Made by a program: the position numbers and the translations under genes. Shown in pieces: positions 11,097 through 22,084 of a stretch of DNA of 64,000 bases; position 1 is the stretch's first letter; every line of letters begins with the position of its first letter. Source of the stretch: Lithocarpus polystachyus (Eukaryota; Streptophyta; Magnoliopsida; Fagales; Fagaceae); the NCBI GenBank assembly GCA_033629205.1, contig CM066165.1, positions 54,731,447 through 54,795,446 on the forward strand, read 5' to 3'. The notes under the pieces are model-generated. The model had not been told where the DNA came from, ran no database searches, and saw only the letters and a list, made by a program, of their open reading frames with translations.

Positions 11097-11432
11097 TGAA
11101 GACTATTCAACATTCATGTGCTTCATATGACATGACTTGACGAGACATGCTGAGCTGTGTTAAATGTATCATAAACTTTTCAGGGATGCAGAGCATCCTT
11201 GAAAACGGTGCATTGCAAAAAGATGCATATTTGTGTATTAACGTGCATGTAGGTGATATGACTGGACATGGTTCAACAGTGCAAAGCTGTTGGGCAGCAC
11301 ATGCAGCACTACGAACATCAGTGTAGCAATGGTGGACAGCTCACCCCTAAAATTGATGCGTAAATTTTTCAGGGATGCTTTGTGTATTCACATGAGTGTG
11401 GATGGGTACTTGTAGTCAGGGTTCAACAGTGT
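11097..11432 (+). repeat. Direct repeat block R1 flanking the first B3 pseudogene
   Basis: The block from GAAGACTATTCAACATTC to TTCAACAGTGTTGAGCT is repeated at 12358-12745 (R2), with the same internal order of CAGGGATGC, GCATTGCAAAA, TTCAACAGTG and CAGCACATGCAG motifs. Subunits of about 170-200 bp repeat within each block. B3 coding sequence begins abruptly just after this block, so the repeat cuts off the 5' part of that gene. Confidence 0.7.
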
Positions 11433-11439
11433 TGAGCTA

Positions 11440-12232
11440 TCGACCGTAGCTACACTCATTGCTCCCTATGGTGGTATTTGGCAAGTGGGATTGAAGAAAG
11501 CTAATAACAACATTTGGTTTTGTAATGGTCCGCAGAATTTCGTTCAATACTATTCTATCTGTTATGGTTATTTTGTAGTCTTTAGATATGAAGGAAATTC
11601 AAGCTTCCATGTTCTTATATTTGATAAGAGTGGCACTGAGATTCAATATCCACCCAGCAAGAACTATAAATTGGAAGATCATCAGGTAGGAATAATAGAC
11701 TTAGATGAAGATGATACAAACATATCTCCCTCAATGTACAAACCCACAAAGCATGAAGTCAGAGCAAAGTTTGTTATGAAAAAATGGAATAGCATATAAT
11801 GTTTGAGTAAAGAGAGAGAGCAATCCAAGTAGCCGAAAAGTTCAAGCCAAAAAAATCCTTCTTTCATGGGTATCTCGCGGCCGCCTAATATGGTGAGCCT
11901 TTATACATAATGTGATCATGATGTTCTCTTAAGTATATGCTCTAATGCGTTAGTTGTTTCTCCTTCTTGTGCAGTATGTACCTGTTGAATTTTCTACCAC
12001 GTATATTATTGGGATGCAATTTGTCACACTTCAATGTCTTGTGCTATTACCGCCCATCAAAATCGGGTTATGTTCAGCAATGAGGTTCAGGAAGGGATGG
12101 GTTGCATTTTCGAAAGATAATAATTTAGAAGACGGAGATGTCTATGTCTTTGAGGTGATCAAGAGGAAGCCTGTTGTGCTTAGTGTCTCAATAGTTCACG
12201 TCGTTATAACTCAAAAGTTCGGACTAGGATAA
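11440..12232 (+). pseudogene. Two-domain B3 (REM/VRN1-like) pseudogene
   Basis: B3 transcription-factor sequence in two parts. Part one reads ATLIAPYGGIWQVGLKKA, then WFCNGPQNFV, YFVVFRYEGNSSFHVLIF and TEIQYP, the second half of an N-terminal B3 domain plus an acidic linker. A stop follows at 11797-11799, then AIQVAEKFKPKKSFF and, after a frame change, SRPPNM before a GT at 11893. Part two (11974-12210) gives YVPVEF, then after another frame change FRKGWVAFSKDN, LEDGDVYVFEVIKRKPVVLSV, a second B3 domain. The first exon and domain start are missing. Several frameshifts and one stop make it non-functional. Repeats R1 and R2 flank it. Related to the minus-strand B3 gene at 18322-20684. Confidence 0.75.
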
Positions 12233-12357
12233 CTTATTTAAATTTTTAACTAGTGATGTTTATGCTTATATTTAATTAGGGACTTTGATCACAGGTATGG
12301 TTTATATTTGATGGAAGTGGTTTTAATACTTTCCTCTGACCAGTTTGGTATGTCTTG

Positions 12358-12960
12358 TTGAAGACTATTCAGCATTCCTGTGCTTCATCTGACGTGACTT
12401 GACGAGACAGTGTCAAGCTGTGTTAAATGTATCATAAACTTTTTAGGGATGCTCTGGATCTTTGAAAATGGTGCATTGCAAAAGGATGCATATCTGTGTA
12501 TTGACATGCGTGTAGGTGATATGACTGGACAGGGTTCAACAATGCAAAGTTGTTGAGTAGCACATGCAGCACTGTGAGCATTAGTGTAGCAATGGTGGAT
12601 AGCTTATCCCCCAAAATTGATGCATAACCAATTCAGGGATGCTCTGCCTCCTGAAAAAAAGGTGCATCGTAAACAGACTGTCACTTTTGTGTATTCACGT
12701 GAGTGAGGATGGGTACTTGTGGTCAAGGTTCAACAGTGTTGAGCTGTTGAGCATCACATGCAGAACTGCAAATATCAGTAATGCAATGGTGGAACTGCTC
12801 ACCCCCAAAATTTTGCTTACACTTTTGAGGGATCCTCTGCATCCTCGAAAACACTGCATTGCAAAAGGTTGAATACATGTGTATTCACGTGAGCATGGAT
12901 GATATGACTGAACAAGGTTCAACAGTGCCGAGCTGTTGAGCAGCACATGCAGAACTATGA
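12358..12960 (+). repeat. Direct repeat block R2 with internal tandem units
   Basis: It matches R1 (11097-11432) and carries further units of about 170-200 bp, each with CAGGGATGC/TCTGC, GTATTCACGTGAG, GGTTCAACAGTG and GAGCAGCACATGCAGAACT motifs. It does not code. Confidence 0.7.
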
Positions 12961-13847
12961 ACTCTTCTTGGCTGAATAGTGCCGAGCTGTGTCAGCCTTC
13001 TCCAACCTCACTTGCCAAATGCTACTATTACGAGCAATGAGTGTAGCAACACTGGGTTTACATAAATATTCTCATACAAACTTTTCAGGGAGTTTTTGCG
13101 GATATGCGTTGTAGTTACATACTTCTCAAACCTCCCTTTTAAAATTACATGAAGAGAACTATGCTTCCAAGGTTTACATCAATGGGTTCCGATCATCACA
13201 ATTGCAACGTTAGGGACAAATATGGATCAATGCTACAACAAACCAATAACTTGAATGAAACATTTTAAAGGCTGCTCAGGCTTTTAGGCATTTACTCTAT
13301 TTCTAAGCAAACCAAATATTGTTGTGACAGTGTGTTGTGTGAGCCATATGGATTACTAGGTGAGTGAGTGGTTAGTCTGGTTTGTTTGTTGCTGTATGTA
13401 ATGTATCTATATAAAGTAGTACACTATCAGAACTAAGATACACGGATATGTGTATATGATTCCGCGACTAAAACAACTCATATAAATGAATTATTCGTAT
13501 TATTGAATCATATGTGTGGTTGGTTTGTGTGGTTTGGATGAGTCTGTATGTATTAGATCTATTAAATTTTCCTACAAGTAATGTGCAATAAATCTAAGTT
13601 CTGATAGTCATTTCACTTCCTAAGGGTTTTCTTACATTACAAAGCAATGGACATTGTCCAACCTTCCGCACACGAATTGTATGTAGCAAGAAAGAACAGC
13701 AGAGAAAAAAATGAGAAACTGATGTCATATAAACTTAGCCAAAAGTAATGAACAGTTCATCTTTAGAGCTGCAAAAGTTGAACGTACATAATCATCATTT
13801 GCCATAAATTAACAACAACGTTTTGTATTGCACAGAATGTGTAGACA
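12961..13847. other. Non-coding MULE interior
   Basis: No gene is seen. The end, 13785-13867, repeats 9090-9190 (ACATTAACAACAACGTCTAATGTT and its surroundings) in the same orientation, a sign of internal duplication within the element. Confidence 0.45.
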
Positions 13848-14462
13848 TTAACAACAACGTCTAATGTTCGTAGGTAGAAATTTTTGGAAATCATCATTGC
13901 TGGAATCTGAGAAATCTGAAATATCTCTTTCATCATCTAATGCAGTAATTTCATTAATGGACTTGATGACTCGCTCTTGCGCCTTCCCCTTTAGATGCTT
14001 CCTAGCTTTTTGGATTGAGTGAAAACGGTCTAGTCGCCTTTGCATTTCATTGTTCTCTTGTTCAAGACGAGCAAGTATGTTGGTAGGTTGATCTCTAGGT
14101 AACTTGGCTGAGCGTGCCTTAGGAACTCGTAACCCGTGCCATCGACAATACACCTCTAACTCACACCGCTTCTCGTATAGGGTTGACCATAATGGTTCTG
14201 CTACTGTGAACTCTATTGCAGTGGTATCTGTACTTAGTTTTGTAGGTTTGCCAACCATGATGTGCCCAACGCTTCCAAGACTCTCGTACGTGTATATTGG
14301 CATATTAACGAAATCTCTCTTCTTCCCAACCCATTTCCCTCCATAGTGGTCTGTGTATGTATGTAGTTGTTGATCTGTTGGAACTTGTGATGATCCATTT
14401 GTTGAAGTAGATCCAAACTTGTTTTGCATTGTACGATTTGATGGAGCGGCATTGCAACTCAT
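13848..14462 (-). CDS. MULE-borne protein, family X member 3 (204 aa)
   Basis: A single open frame of 204 codons, the longest of the three related small proteins. The N-terminal third is polar (KFGSTSTNGSSQVPTDQ) with a YGGKWVGKKRDF block. The centre (PLWSTLYEKRCELEVYCRWH, then GLRVPKARSAKLPRDQ) and the following coiled-coil-like helix (NILARLEQENNEMQRRLDRF) match members 1 and 2. The tail is acidic and serine-rich (DDERDISDFSDSSNDDF). A TATA box (TATAAAT, + strand 14518-14524) lies about 60 bp upstream of the ATG, and the gene stands alone downstream of the transposon-protein gene at 14839. The very C-terminus runs into a duplicated non-coding segment and may have been altered. Function unknown. 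Confidence 0.7.
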   Translation of the reverse strand: MSCNAAPSNRTMQNKFGSTSTNGSSQVPTDQQLHTYTDHYGGKWVGKKRDFVNMPIYTYESLGSVGHIMVGKPTKLSTDTTAIEFTVAEPLWSTLYEKRCELEVYCRWHGLRVPKARSAKLPRDQPTNILARLEQENNEMQRRLDRFHSIQKARKHLKGKAQERVIKSINEITALDDERDISDFSDSSNDDFQKFLPTNIRRCC

Positions 14463-14838
14463 AGCTTAATCAACCTACGAAGTTAGCGGGGTAGAAAGAA
14501 TGTCATCGTTATGGTGCATTTATAACCTCATTTCATGGTCCAAGCATTACAATTGAAGTTATTAGGGTTTGTCATGTCAATACAGGCTGGAAAAACACTA
14601 TATGAACAGGATTTTAAATAATACTAATAGTAGTAACATTGGGCATGAAAATAACCATCATACATGTTATTCACAAATTACTTGTAACTCATACCATGTT
14701 TTTCAAACTGCCACTAAAATAACAAAATCTTCAACTGCCTTAAAGCCACTTCATAAAACTGTCATACAATTCTCGAAACATGCTACAGCAACAACAAAAA
14801 ATTCGTCTCTTATTAAGTTCAATGCCCAATGGCAATCA

Positions 14839-15972
14839 TCAAGAGTCAGGCGGTGGAGAAGGCGGCAGAGGACGTCTATAGTCAGCTAAGTCCGCTTGCA
14901 GAGCTGCAACCTCGGCAATAAGACCATCGAGAAGCTGCCCCTGGGCTGCCTGAGTTGTTATAATGGTCTCCATCATTGCACGAAAAGAGGGAGGAGGAGG
15001 GCTTGTATGTGCTGCAGCAGCAGTGTCAACATCTACCTCATCATCGCCATCCTCGGCAGCAGTAGCTGTGGGATCCCCATGCATGTCCTCATTTGGAACA
15101 TCTCCAGTAGTAGACCATACTCGTGGTCTCTTGGATGAACCAACACTGGTTTCGACAAACTTCATTTGGGCACTTCGCTGTTTCAAAAATGTGGCTCCTA
15201 TGGGGGCTTGGATGTGAACCAACTCTTGGGAAGGAAAGTTATTTAATCCTAAATATTTGAGGACCCTATGGATGAGAACCGGAAAAAACAAACCATGCCT
15301 CTTAAACTTGCTCCTACGCACCTCCACTATGGTTTCAATGAAAAGGGAAGGAAAACAAATGGAACTATTGGTGACGAGGGCGTAAAGAAAGAAACACCTG
15401 TCTACAGGGATTGTATGGATATGAGAGATAGGGAAAATGTTGTGACAAGCTATCCTAAAGAATATATAATTAAGCTCAGTCAACTCACTCGAGCTAATAC
15501 TTCGGTCAGAACCTCGAGTGACTGATCGTCCATAAAGGACATCCATAACATCATCAATACAAGGAGACCTAGAGTATGGATAAGTAGGTGTATCAATTAT
15601 AGGTACATCAAGAGCTTTAGATACAAGATTTCGAGTTATTGTAAACGGCACACCACGTATGCACGATACCACTCTGTGACCACCGAGATCCTCATGCACC
15701 GAGAGATTCGAATAAAATTCTCTAATCAAGTCAGCTGGAGGGGGTTGTATGTTTGTACACAGGGACAGCCAATGCCTACATTGTAGATTCTCACGGACAG
15801 AAGGATGCAGTTCATGTAGATTGATTTGCCTTTCTCCCCAAATACACCTACGCTTAATCAAGGTTTCAAAGGTTTGCTCATTTTCGGGCGTGAGGAACCT
15901 TAATTGATCAAACACCACTTTAGGTTCGGATGCAGCTTTGGATTTTGCCCTCTTAGCCCTCTTTCGAGCCAT
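14839..15972 (-). CDS. 'Putative plant transposon protein' domain gene
   Basis: A 377-aa open frame. Residues ~20-240 (RFLTPENEQTFETLIKRR, then EFYSNL, RGVPFTITRNLVSKALDVP, and PISHIHTIPVDRCFFLYALV) have the order typical of the domain annotated as 'putative plant transposon protein', found in many TE-encoded plant proteins. Its biochemical role is not established. The N-terminus is a basic, nuclear-localisation-like MARKRAKRAKSKAA. The C-terminus has an acidic run, a short helix (LLDGLIAEVAALQADL) and proline-rich PLPPSPPPDS. An acceptor CATCAG just upstream of the ATG and a GT donor near 16796 suggest an ~800-bp 5' UTR intron. A TATA box (TTATAAA, 16911-16917) lies next to palindrome cluster 2, its likely promoter. 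No disruption is seen. Confidence 0.75.
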   Translation of the reverse strand: MARKRAKRAKSKAASEPKVVFDQLRFLTPENEQTFETLIKRRCIWGERQINLHELHPSVRENLQCRHWLSLCTNIQPPPADLIREFYSNLSVHEDLGGHRVVSCIRGVPFTITRNLVSKALDVPIIDTPTYPYSRSPCIDDVMDVLYGRSVTRGSDRSISSSELTELNYIFFRIACHNIFPISHIHTIPVDRCFFLYALVTNSSICFPSLFIETIVEVRRSKFKRHGLFFPVLIHRVLKYLGLNNFPSQELVHIQAPIGATFLKQRSAQMKFVETSVGSSKRPRVWSTTGDVPNEDMHGDPTATAAEDGDDEVDVDTAAAAHTSPPPPSFRAMMETIITTQAAQGQLLDGLIAEVAALQADLADYRRPLPPSPPPDS

Positions 15973-15979
15973 AACTAAC

Positions 15980-16796
15980 TGATGGTCAGTAGAGGAATCA
16001 CGATGAGCTCATAAAAAAACAGAACCAACTGCTGCATTACGAAATCGAGATACACAGAACATTCATACTACCTAACCCATTGATATTTTCATATCCAAAC
16101 AGATCATCTCATCACAATCTACATAGACAATGGAGTTTGAAGCAGAGAACAAAATTTGGAGAATAATGCACTACCATGTGTAGAAAATTATCCATGCAAT
16201 GTACTTGATTTACAGTTTACAACAACACAATAAAAAAATTTCATGAGAAATTCACAGGTTGTGTAGTTGGTGGAATAATTGTAATGCATTTTGGTTCGAC
16301 GCAATAATTTGAAGATAGAGCCGTAGACATTACTAAGCTTTAGTTGAACTCAAAGAAATACTATGCAAATTGTTAACATATTGAATTTTGTCAAAATGTT
16401 CAATAATGTCACACACCGATAGAAAGCATTCTAGCAGCAATAATATTATGCAGGAAACATAATATTATACATGTAGTAAGTTTCACCTATTTTGCCCCAA
16501 AAAACATTAAATTGCACAATGTACAGTTTAGACATACAAATAGCATAAGGCTGTTGAAAACATATATGGAGCCATTGGCAAGCTCATTTTGTGGAAGGAG
16601 ACTAGTTGAAGCCAACCTATGACAATGACTAGACAAGTAACCTTAGTAACAACAAAGCATTTGACTAGACAAACACCTAATTTCATCACAATCTACATAG
16701 ACAATGAAGTTTAAAGCATCAACCAAAAATTGATGCTTAACATAGCACCACCAATGTGTAATTTTAAAGACAATAACAGTTAAAAGAGTCTTACTA
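15980..16796 (-). other. Probable 5' UTR intron of the 14839-15972 gene
   Basis: The segment is bounded by an acceptor-like CCATCAG near 15980 and a donor-like GTAAGA near 16796 (minus strand). It is AT-rich with no open frame of note. The model is inferred, with no transcript evidence. Confidence 0.4.
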
Positions 16797-16932
16797 TGTC
16801 AAGCCTTCGAAGAATTTGTGCGAAAATTTGTCGATTCTAGCCAGATGCAGCGAGAGCAATCGAAGATGGAATTTCGGACAACTGCAAATGCTGCAGAACT
16901 GGGGGAGAGCTTATAAAGGTGGGTAATCACAT

Positions 16933-17548
16933 ATCTCGATTTCATAGTAACCGAGTTATCATAATACTCGATTCCATATCCATCGAGTTATGTGTAGTCT
17001 AGTCACACAGACATTTGGACTGATCCTCATGCAGTCCAAATGGGACCTATGTCGTCAAGAGGGGCCGTCCACATAACTCGATTATCTGAAAGCCCAGTAA
17101 AGGAATAAATCGATTACCATGAAATCGAGTTATGCTCACCGAGCCCCCGGCTTTGTGGACTGATCCACATGCAGTCTAAGAGCAATCCAAATGTCCAGAG
17201 GGTCCCTACACGCAAGTGGATATCTATACCATAACTCGATTACTAAGAAATCGCGTTATGTTCACCGGGCCTCCACGGCCAGCCCAGATATATGGACTGA
17301 TCCACATGCAGTCCAAGACCAATCCAAGTGTCCAGAGGGGTCCTACTCATGTCTCGATATATTAAGACTCGAGTTATAATTAGTTGCACACATAATATAT
17401 TCAACAGAAATCGATTCTAGAGATATCGAGTTATGTTCACGGGCTCCCACGGCCAGCCCAGATATTTGGACTGATCCATATGCAGTCCAAGAGGAATCCA
17501 AGTCTCCAGAGGGGTTCTCTGAATAACTCGATTACTGTAGACTCGAGT
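16933..17548. promoter_or_regulatory. Palindrome cluster 2 (about 8 units)
   Basis: About eight AACTCGAT-N9-ATCGAGTT-type palindromes, for example the first at 16933-16957 and the last at 17524-17548, all but one with a 9-bp spacer. They alternate with four copies of a GGACTGATCC-N-GCAGTCC hairpin followed by a CCAGAGGGGTCC stretch (at 17017, 17157, 17294 and 17468). The unit spacing is about 140-175 bp. The cluster lies immediately upstream of the TATA box of the 14839-15972 gene, and the same composite unit forms cluster 3. Confidence 0.75.
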
Positions 17549-17730
17549 TATGTATCCAAGCTAAGTCCAGTTTGTCTTGCACTAGTGGTCACTAATTCGG
17601 TTGATCTCGAGTTCTCTCAGCTTAATCTCTAAAACGTATACTAATTATCCTATCTTTCAACTTAATAATAGCGTTTGTTGCTGTACTGACCGGTACTATT
17701 TCATCACTTTTACAACGTACCCAATGCACA

Positions 17731-18085
17731 GGGACGGAGCTACGACTTTAAGTTCAGGGAGGCGACTCTGCCCTCTAGCTTGGCAGCTTCTTAGCCACTG
17801 AGAGTTTTTTGTTTTTTGAGTTTTTGATGTGTGCGTCTACTGGGTAAAGGAAAAATTATTCACAAATTACTTTTTAAAGTGCTAGTTGTTTGTTTCAGTA
17901 AAATTGGTTAATTGGACTTAATTTATTTTAGCCTTTTTATTGGTGATTTTGTGTTGTTGCACAAATGTTTTTGGGCTAGTATATGTTGTTTTAAATTTTA
18001 GATCTATCATCTTTTTCAATGACCTTTAAACTGATGAAAGTGCTAGAGGTATATTGTTGTGCTAGGAAAATCATTGCAACCCCCC
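17731..18085 (+). mobile_element. hAT-like transposon end (left-type fragment)
   Basis: It begins CAGGGACGGAGCTACG, resembling plant hAT termini of the CAGGGGCGGAGCC type. A related end in the opposite orientation, closing GGCTCCGCCCCT, lies at 20221. No 8-bp duplication was found. Because B3 exons lie between the two ends, I read them as separate fragments rather than one element. Confidence 0.4.
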
Positions 18086-18321
18086 ATCAATCATTTGACA
18101 TCAAGCACATTTAAACTCATTCATTAATCACTCTCCATACTCTTACTATGTCATGTAAAAGACAACAAAATCCTCACTAATAGGAAAATTACAGAGACAT
18201 AAACATATATATGTAAATACTTTAGATCGTCACAACTATGGGCATATTACAAAAAACAACAAAATAAGAAGCTCCCATACAATCTACATTATATACTTTG
18301 GTCTTTAGAGTTTGTAACCAC

Positions 18322-20684
18322 TTAACATCTGAATATGTGGACTTTGAACACAACATCGTCCCCCATGATCAGCTCAAATACGCAAACATCTCCTACTTGC
18401 AAGCCATTTCCCCTCGCAAATGCAGACCAACCAGCAGATACGACACATGATGAACCCACGATTCGTTTATACACATATAACTTCACAGGCCATAATTGGT
18501 CCATAACCTGGAGCTTCACAGTGTGTATACTTCCTTTGGTGTAGTCCTTCGTAAGGCCTTTTGTCGGTAAGTAGTTGATAATGTCACGGGGTAAACTCTG
18601 TACAAAAAAGTCATTGAATATATATTTCATATTAATGTTGAACCCACACTTCATTAAAGTAGTTATGATGCAATACTATTATTTGTTATGCTGATGGTTG
18701 ATGGGCAGTTATGCGGATGCCAGTGATTTGATCATGTTATTCATAATGACTTTACATGAAGCATGTGATTTCCTTCTACTACCTAAGATGATACTATTTC
18801 ATATCTAGGCGACACTGTTAAATATAGATGAAACTTCAATTCCCCTAAAAACACAAAGAACCAAATCATTACCAACAATACCTATACCCATCAACTATCT
18901 GCTACATGCTTCCTAATTGAGCTATGAAAAATCAAAGTTATCATGCATTGAGAAAACCCAACAAAATACATTACTTTGAAAGCTTATCGCACGATCCTTG
19001 CCATTAACATATGACGGATGAATGATAATCGTGAAAAGGGGATTTTCCGATTTCAAAGCACTGGCTCTCACAAGATTTTCATCTACACCACCATCTTTCT
19101 TAGGACATTGGTCATGTGATGGCCCACAATTCCTATTGCAAGTAGATTCCGATCCAACACCATGACCTGATCCTGAGATGACATGAAAATATGAAGTCAT
19201 GCACATGAAATTAATAGTAAACAGGCTTACACAATCAACCAGTTAAAATTTGAAAAATATTGTGTAAGATTCACACGTGAACCCTCTCCCCTAGTAAAGC
19301 CGTCCATGATTTGAATAGAGTTATCATCACTGTCATTGTCTTCCATTGTACAAAGTTGGAGTTGGTCATGTAAATGATAGTCTATTTCTGTTGCAGTGGC
19401 ATCAAATATCAGTACATGAAAGTGTGAATTGCCTTCATATCTGAAAACTAGCAAGTGCCCTAGGGTTAGAGCATGACAGCTTGCAAATTCGCACCAACCA
19501 TTTTGAAACCAAACCTCCCCATCACGGTTTGTCAACTTGAGTTTCTATGTTGTACCATTTGGAATTGTAAGAACGGCTATATCTGACAGTTCAACTCCAT
19601 ATTCGTGAATAAACTTCCTTGGAATCCGCTGTAAAAAAAAACTCCATAACATAAGTATAATATTATAAGAAAATACATTAGGTTCAAACATTAACTTCAA
19701 GTACATGTTTAATATGAGCAATAACATACATACATTACGGGTTATTATGTTTAACGACAATTAAATTCAATACATATGATGTGAACCAGGTAATCTGATG
19801 TACTACACAAAAATTGTATAACTAAAAACTAAAAACAATGAGGCTGGCAGCAATATTGACAAGGAAATTAAAGGGAAAGGCACGTAGCCAATTAACCATG
19901 AGAATGAAACACTACTGTAAACCACAGACTCGCCTGCAATGGGCTAACATCTATTCTATTTGTAGAGAGTAGGTCATTGTCTACTAGATTAAGTACAAGT
20001 CTTTCAATAATTGGGAACAAAGGGTTCTTTTATTCGAGGAGAAGTTTTACCTGTTAGACAAAATTTAAGTATTCTGAACAAATGGGGGGGGGGGGGGGGC
20101 GATTATAATTATCTGAGGGGGCCTATATCCTTTTGGCTTTTTGCTATATATGCTGTTGAGAAAATTTAAAAATTGGTTAAAGTGGGCATGGCACCCCCAA
20201 GGAGCAACATGGCTCCGCCCCTTATGTTTATGCTTCTAATTATTGTATCTACTATTTCCACTAATTTCCCAGTTCACATCTCTGTTTTCATTGCCTATTC
20301 GAATCCTATTCTCTTGAACTAAGTTCTTTACCTGTATTTTCCATCAAAGTGCAGGAATTCTTACCCAATTATAACTATACCCGACGCCACAAAAACACAT
20401 CAAAATACGAGTTCATAATACTGCTCAACCATGTTCACAGATTTTCATCACTTTGGACATCAACAAATGTAAATATTTTCAAGAATCACAACAAACATAT
20501 ATCAAGTGGACGCCGTTCATATAAAAGTATGATTGAGGAGACAAAAATATACCGAACTTGCTACAATACTTACAAGCTTTTCTTCTCGAAGAGTTTCTGG
20601 CATAATAATCTTGAAAAAGTGGGGGGCCTTCGCCTTCAGATCAGGGGGACCATCCTCATTGTCTCTCTGCCATTGAGAAGTCAT
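18322..20684 (-). pseudogene. Two-domain B3 (REM/VRN1-like) gene with one nonsense codon
   Basis: Exons on the minus strand: 20684-20574 (MTSQW... KAPHFFKIIMPETLREEKL), 19628-19277 (RIPRKFIHEYGVELSDIAVL, then WFQNGWCEFA and LLVFRYEGNSHFHVLIF), 19172-18975 (linker, then ENPLFTIIIHPSYVNGKDRA) and ~18597-18322 (LPRDIINYL, SAGWSAFARGN, LQVGDVCVFELI, ending FKVHIFRC). Together these are two full B3 DNA-binding domains. Exon 2 has an in-frame TAG where relatives have the Trp of NGRxW (within PNGTT*KLKL). The exon 3/exon 4 junction keeps frame only if a base was lost at the donor. Everything else is open, so decay is recent. The gene starts about 95 bp from palindrome cluster 3, its likely promoter. 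An hAT-like fragment sits in intron 1. Confidence 0.8.
20040..20221 (-). mobile_element. hAT-like transposon end fragment in the B3 gene's intron 1
   Basis: It ends ATGGCTCCGCCCCT, the reverse of a GGGGCGGAGCC-type terminus. A run of about 17 G precedes CGATTATAATT at 20082-20099. No flanking duplication was recognised. Confidence 0.35.
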
Positions 20685-20777
20685 CGTTCTGCAAATCTTC
20701 ACTTCGATTTTTTGTGCAAACTGTAAATAACTGTTGATGCTTCGTACGTTCAGTGCTAAAGAGTTTGTTTTACACAT

Positions 20778-22004
20778 AATCCGATTAAACTAATATCGAG
20801 TTATGTGCTTTGTTCTCCTCCAAGGAATCCATGTTGTCTTTAGAGAAGCTGAAAGGAATCCATGTTGGGTCGGATGGCTGACACGAGAGCAGTTCACATC
20901 ACTCGATGCCACATAAATCGGGTTACGTGCATGTTAACCGATTATACGCAAATCGAGTTACTCGTACTGGCCCCCCCACCGATCCCCAGATATTTTTGGA
21001 CTGATCCAATTGCAGTCCAAGAGGAATCCAAGGGACCAGGAGGTCTTCCATGTAACCCGATTACTAAGGCATCGAGTTAAGTGTACTGTAACTAACACGA
21101 GCCAGTTCACATAACTCGATTCCAAATGTACCGGGTTACGTGCACGTTAACCGATTATACGTAAATCGAGTTACTCGTACTGGCCCCCCACCGATCCCCA
21201 CATATTTTTCGACTGATCCAATTTCAGTCCAAGAGGAATCCAAGGGACTAGGAGGGTCTTCCACATAACCCGATTACTAAGACATCGAGTTAAGTGTACT
21301 GTAACGGACAGGAGCCAGTTCACATAACTCGATTCCTTATGTACCGGGTTACGTTCACATTAGCCCAGCCCAGATATTGTTGGACTGATCCAATTGCAGT
21401 CCAAGAGGAATCCAAGGGCCCAGGAGGGTCTTCCACGTAACCCGATTACTAATAAATCGAGTTAAGTGTACTGTAATGGACACCAGTCAGTTCACATAAC
21501 TCGATTCCCTGTCTACCGGGTTACGTTCACATTAGCCGATTATAAGTAAATCGAGTTACTTTTTACTGGGCTCCCTCGCCCAGCCCAGATATTTGGACTG
21601 ATCCAATTGTAGTCCAAGTGGAATCCAAGGGACCAGGAGGGTCTTCCACGTAATCCGATTACTATGAAATCGAGTTAAGTGTACTGTAACTGACACGAAA
21701 ATGTTCGCATAACTCGATTCCACATGTACCGGGTTACGTTCACATTACCTGATTATACCTAAATCGAGTTACTTTTTACTGGGCTCCCTCGCCCAGCCTA
21801 GATATTTCGACTGATCCAATTGCAGTCCAAGAGGAATCCAAGGGAGCAGGAGTGTGTTCCACATAACCCGATTACAGTGAATTCGAGTTATGTTCCTAAT
21901 CCGACCCAATGACTTTTAATTTGGATTGATCCATCTGCAGTCGAACAGGAATCGAACTGTCCAGAAGGGTCTTCCGCATAACTCGAATTATTGGTAATCG
22001 AGTT
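20778..22004. promoter_or_regulatory. Palindrome cluster 3 (about 16 units) in a ~210-bp tandem array
   Basis: Sixteen palindromes fit AA(C/T)(C/T)CGAT-N9-ATCG(A/G)GTT, from 20778-20802 to 21980-22004. Many left arms read AACCCGAT and many right arms ACCGGGTT, so compensating changes keep the arms related. They sit in a tandem array whose marker, GGACTGATCCAATTGCAGTCC, recurs at 20998, 21211, 21382, 21595, 21809 and 21923, about 175-214 bp apart except the last. The array begins about 95 bp upstream of the minus-strand B3 gene. Any plus-strand gene on its right side is no longer recognisable. Confidence 0.8.
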
Positions 22005-22084
22005 ATGTTCATCTGTAGTTTGTCAAGTATATACAGCGAATTTGTGACCATTTCTTATTACTAAAGACTCAGTAGTAGAAGTTG

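Noticed and set aside
17731..20221. One hAT transposon spanning both hAT-like ends with the B3 gene as cargo.
   Set aside because: B3 exon 1 (20574-20684) lies outside, so the right end sits in an intron of a pre-existing gene. No 8-bp duplication joins the two ends.
20778..22004. Centromeric or heterochromatic satellite.
   Set aside because: Only about six units are present, confined within the MULE, next to a gene start and composed of the same palindromes found at the element's ends.
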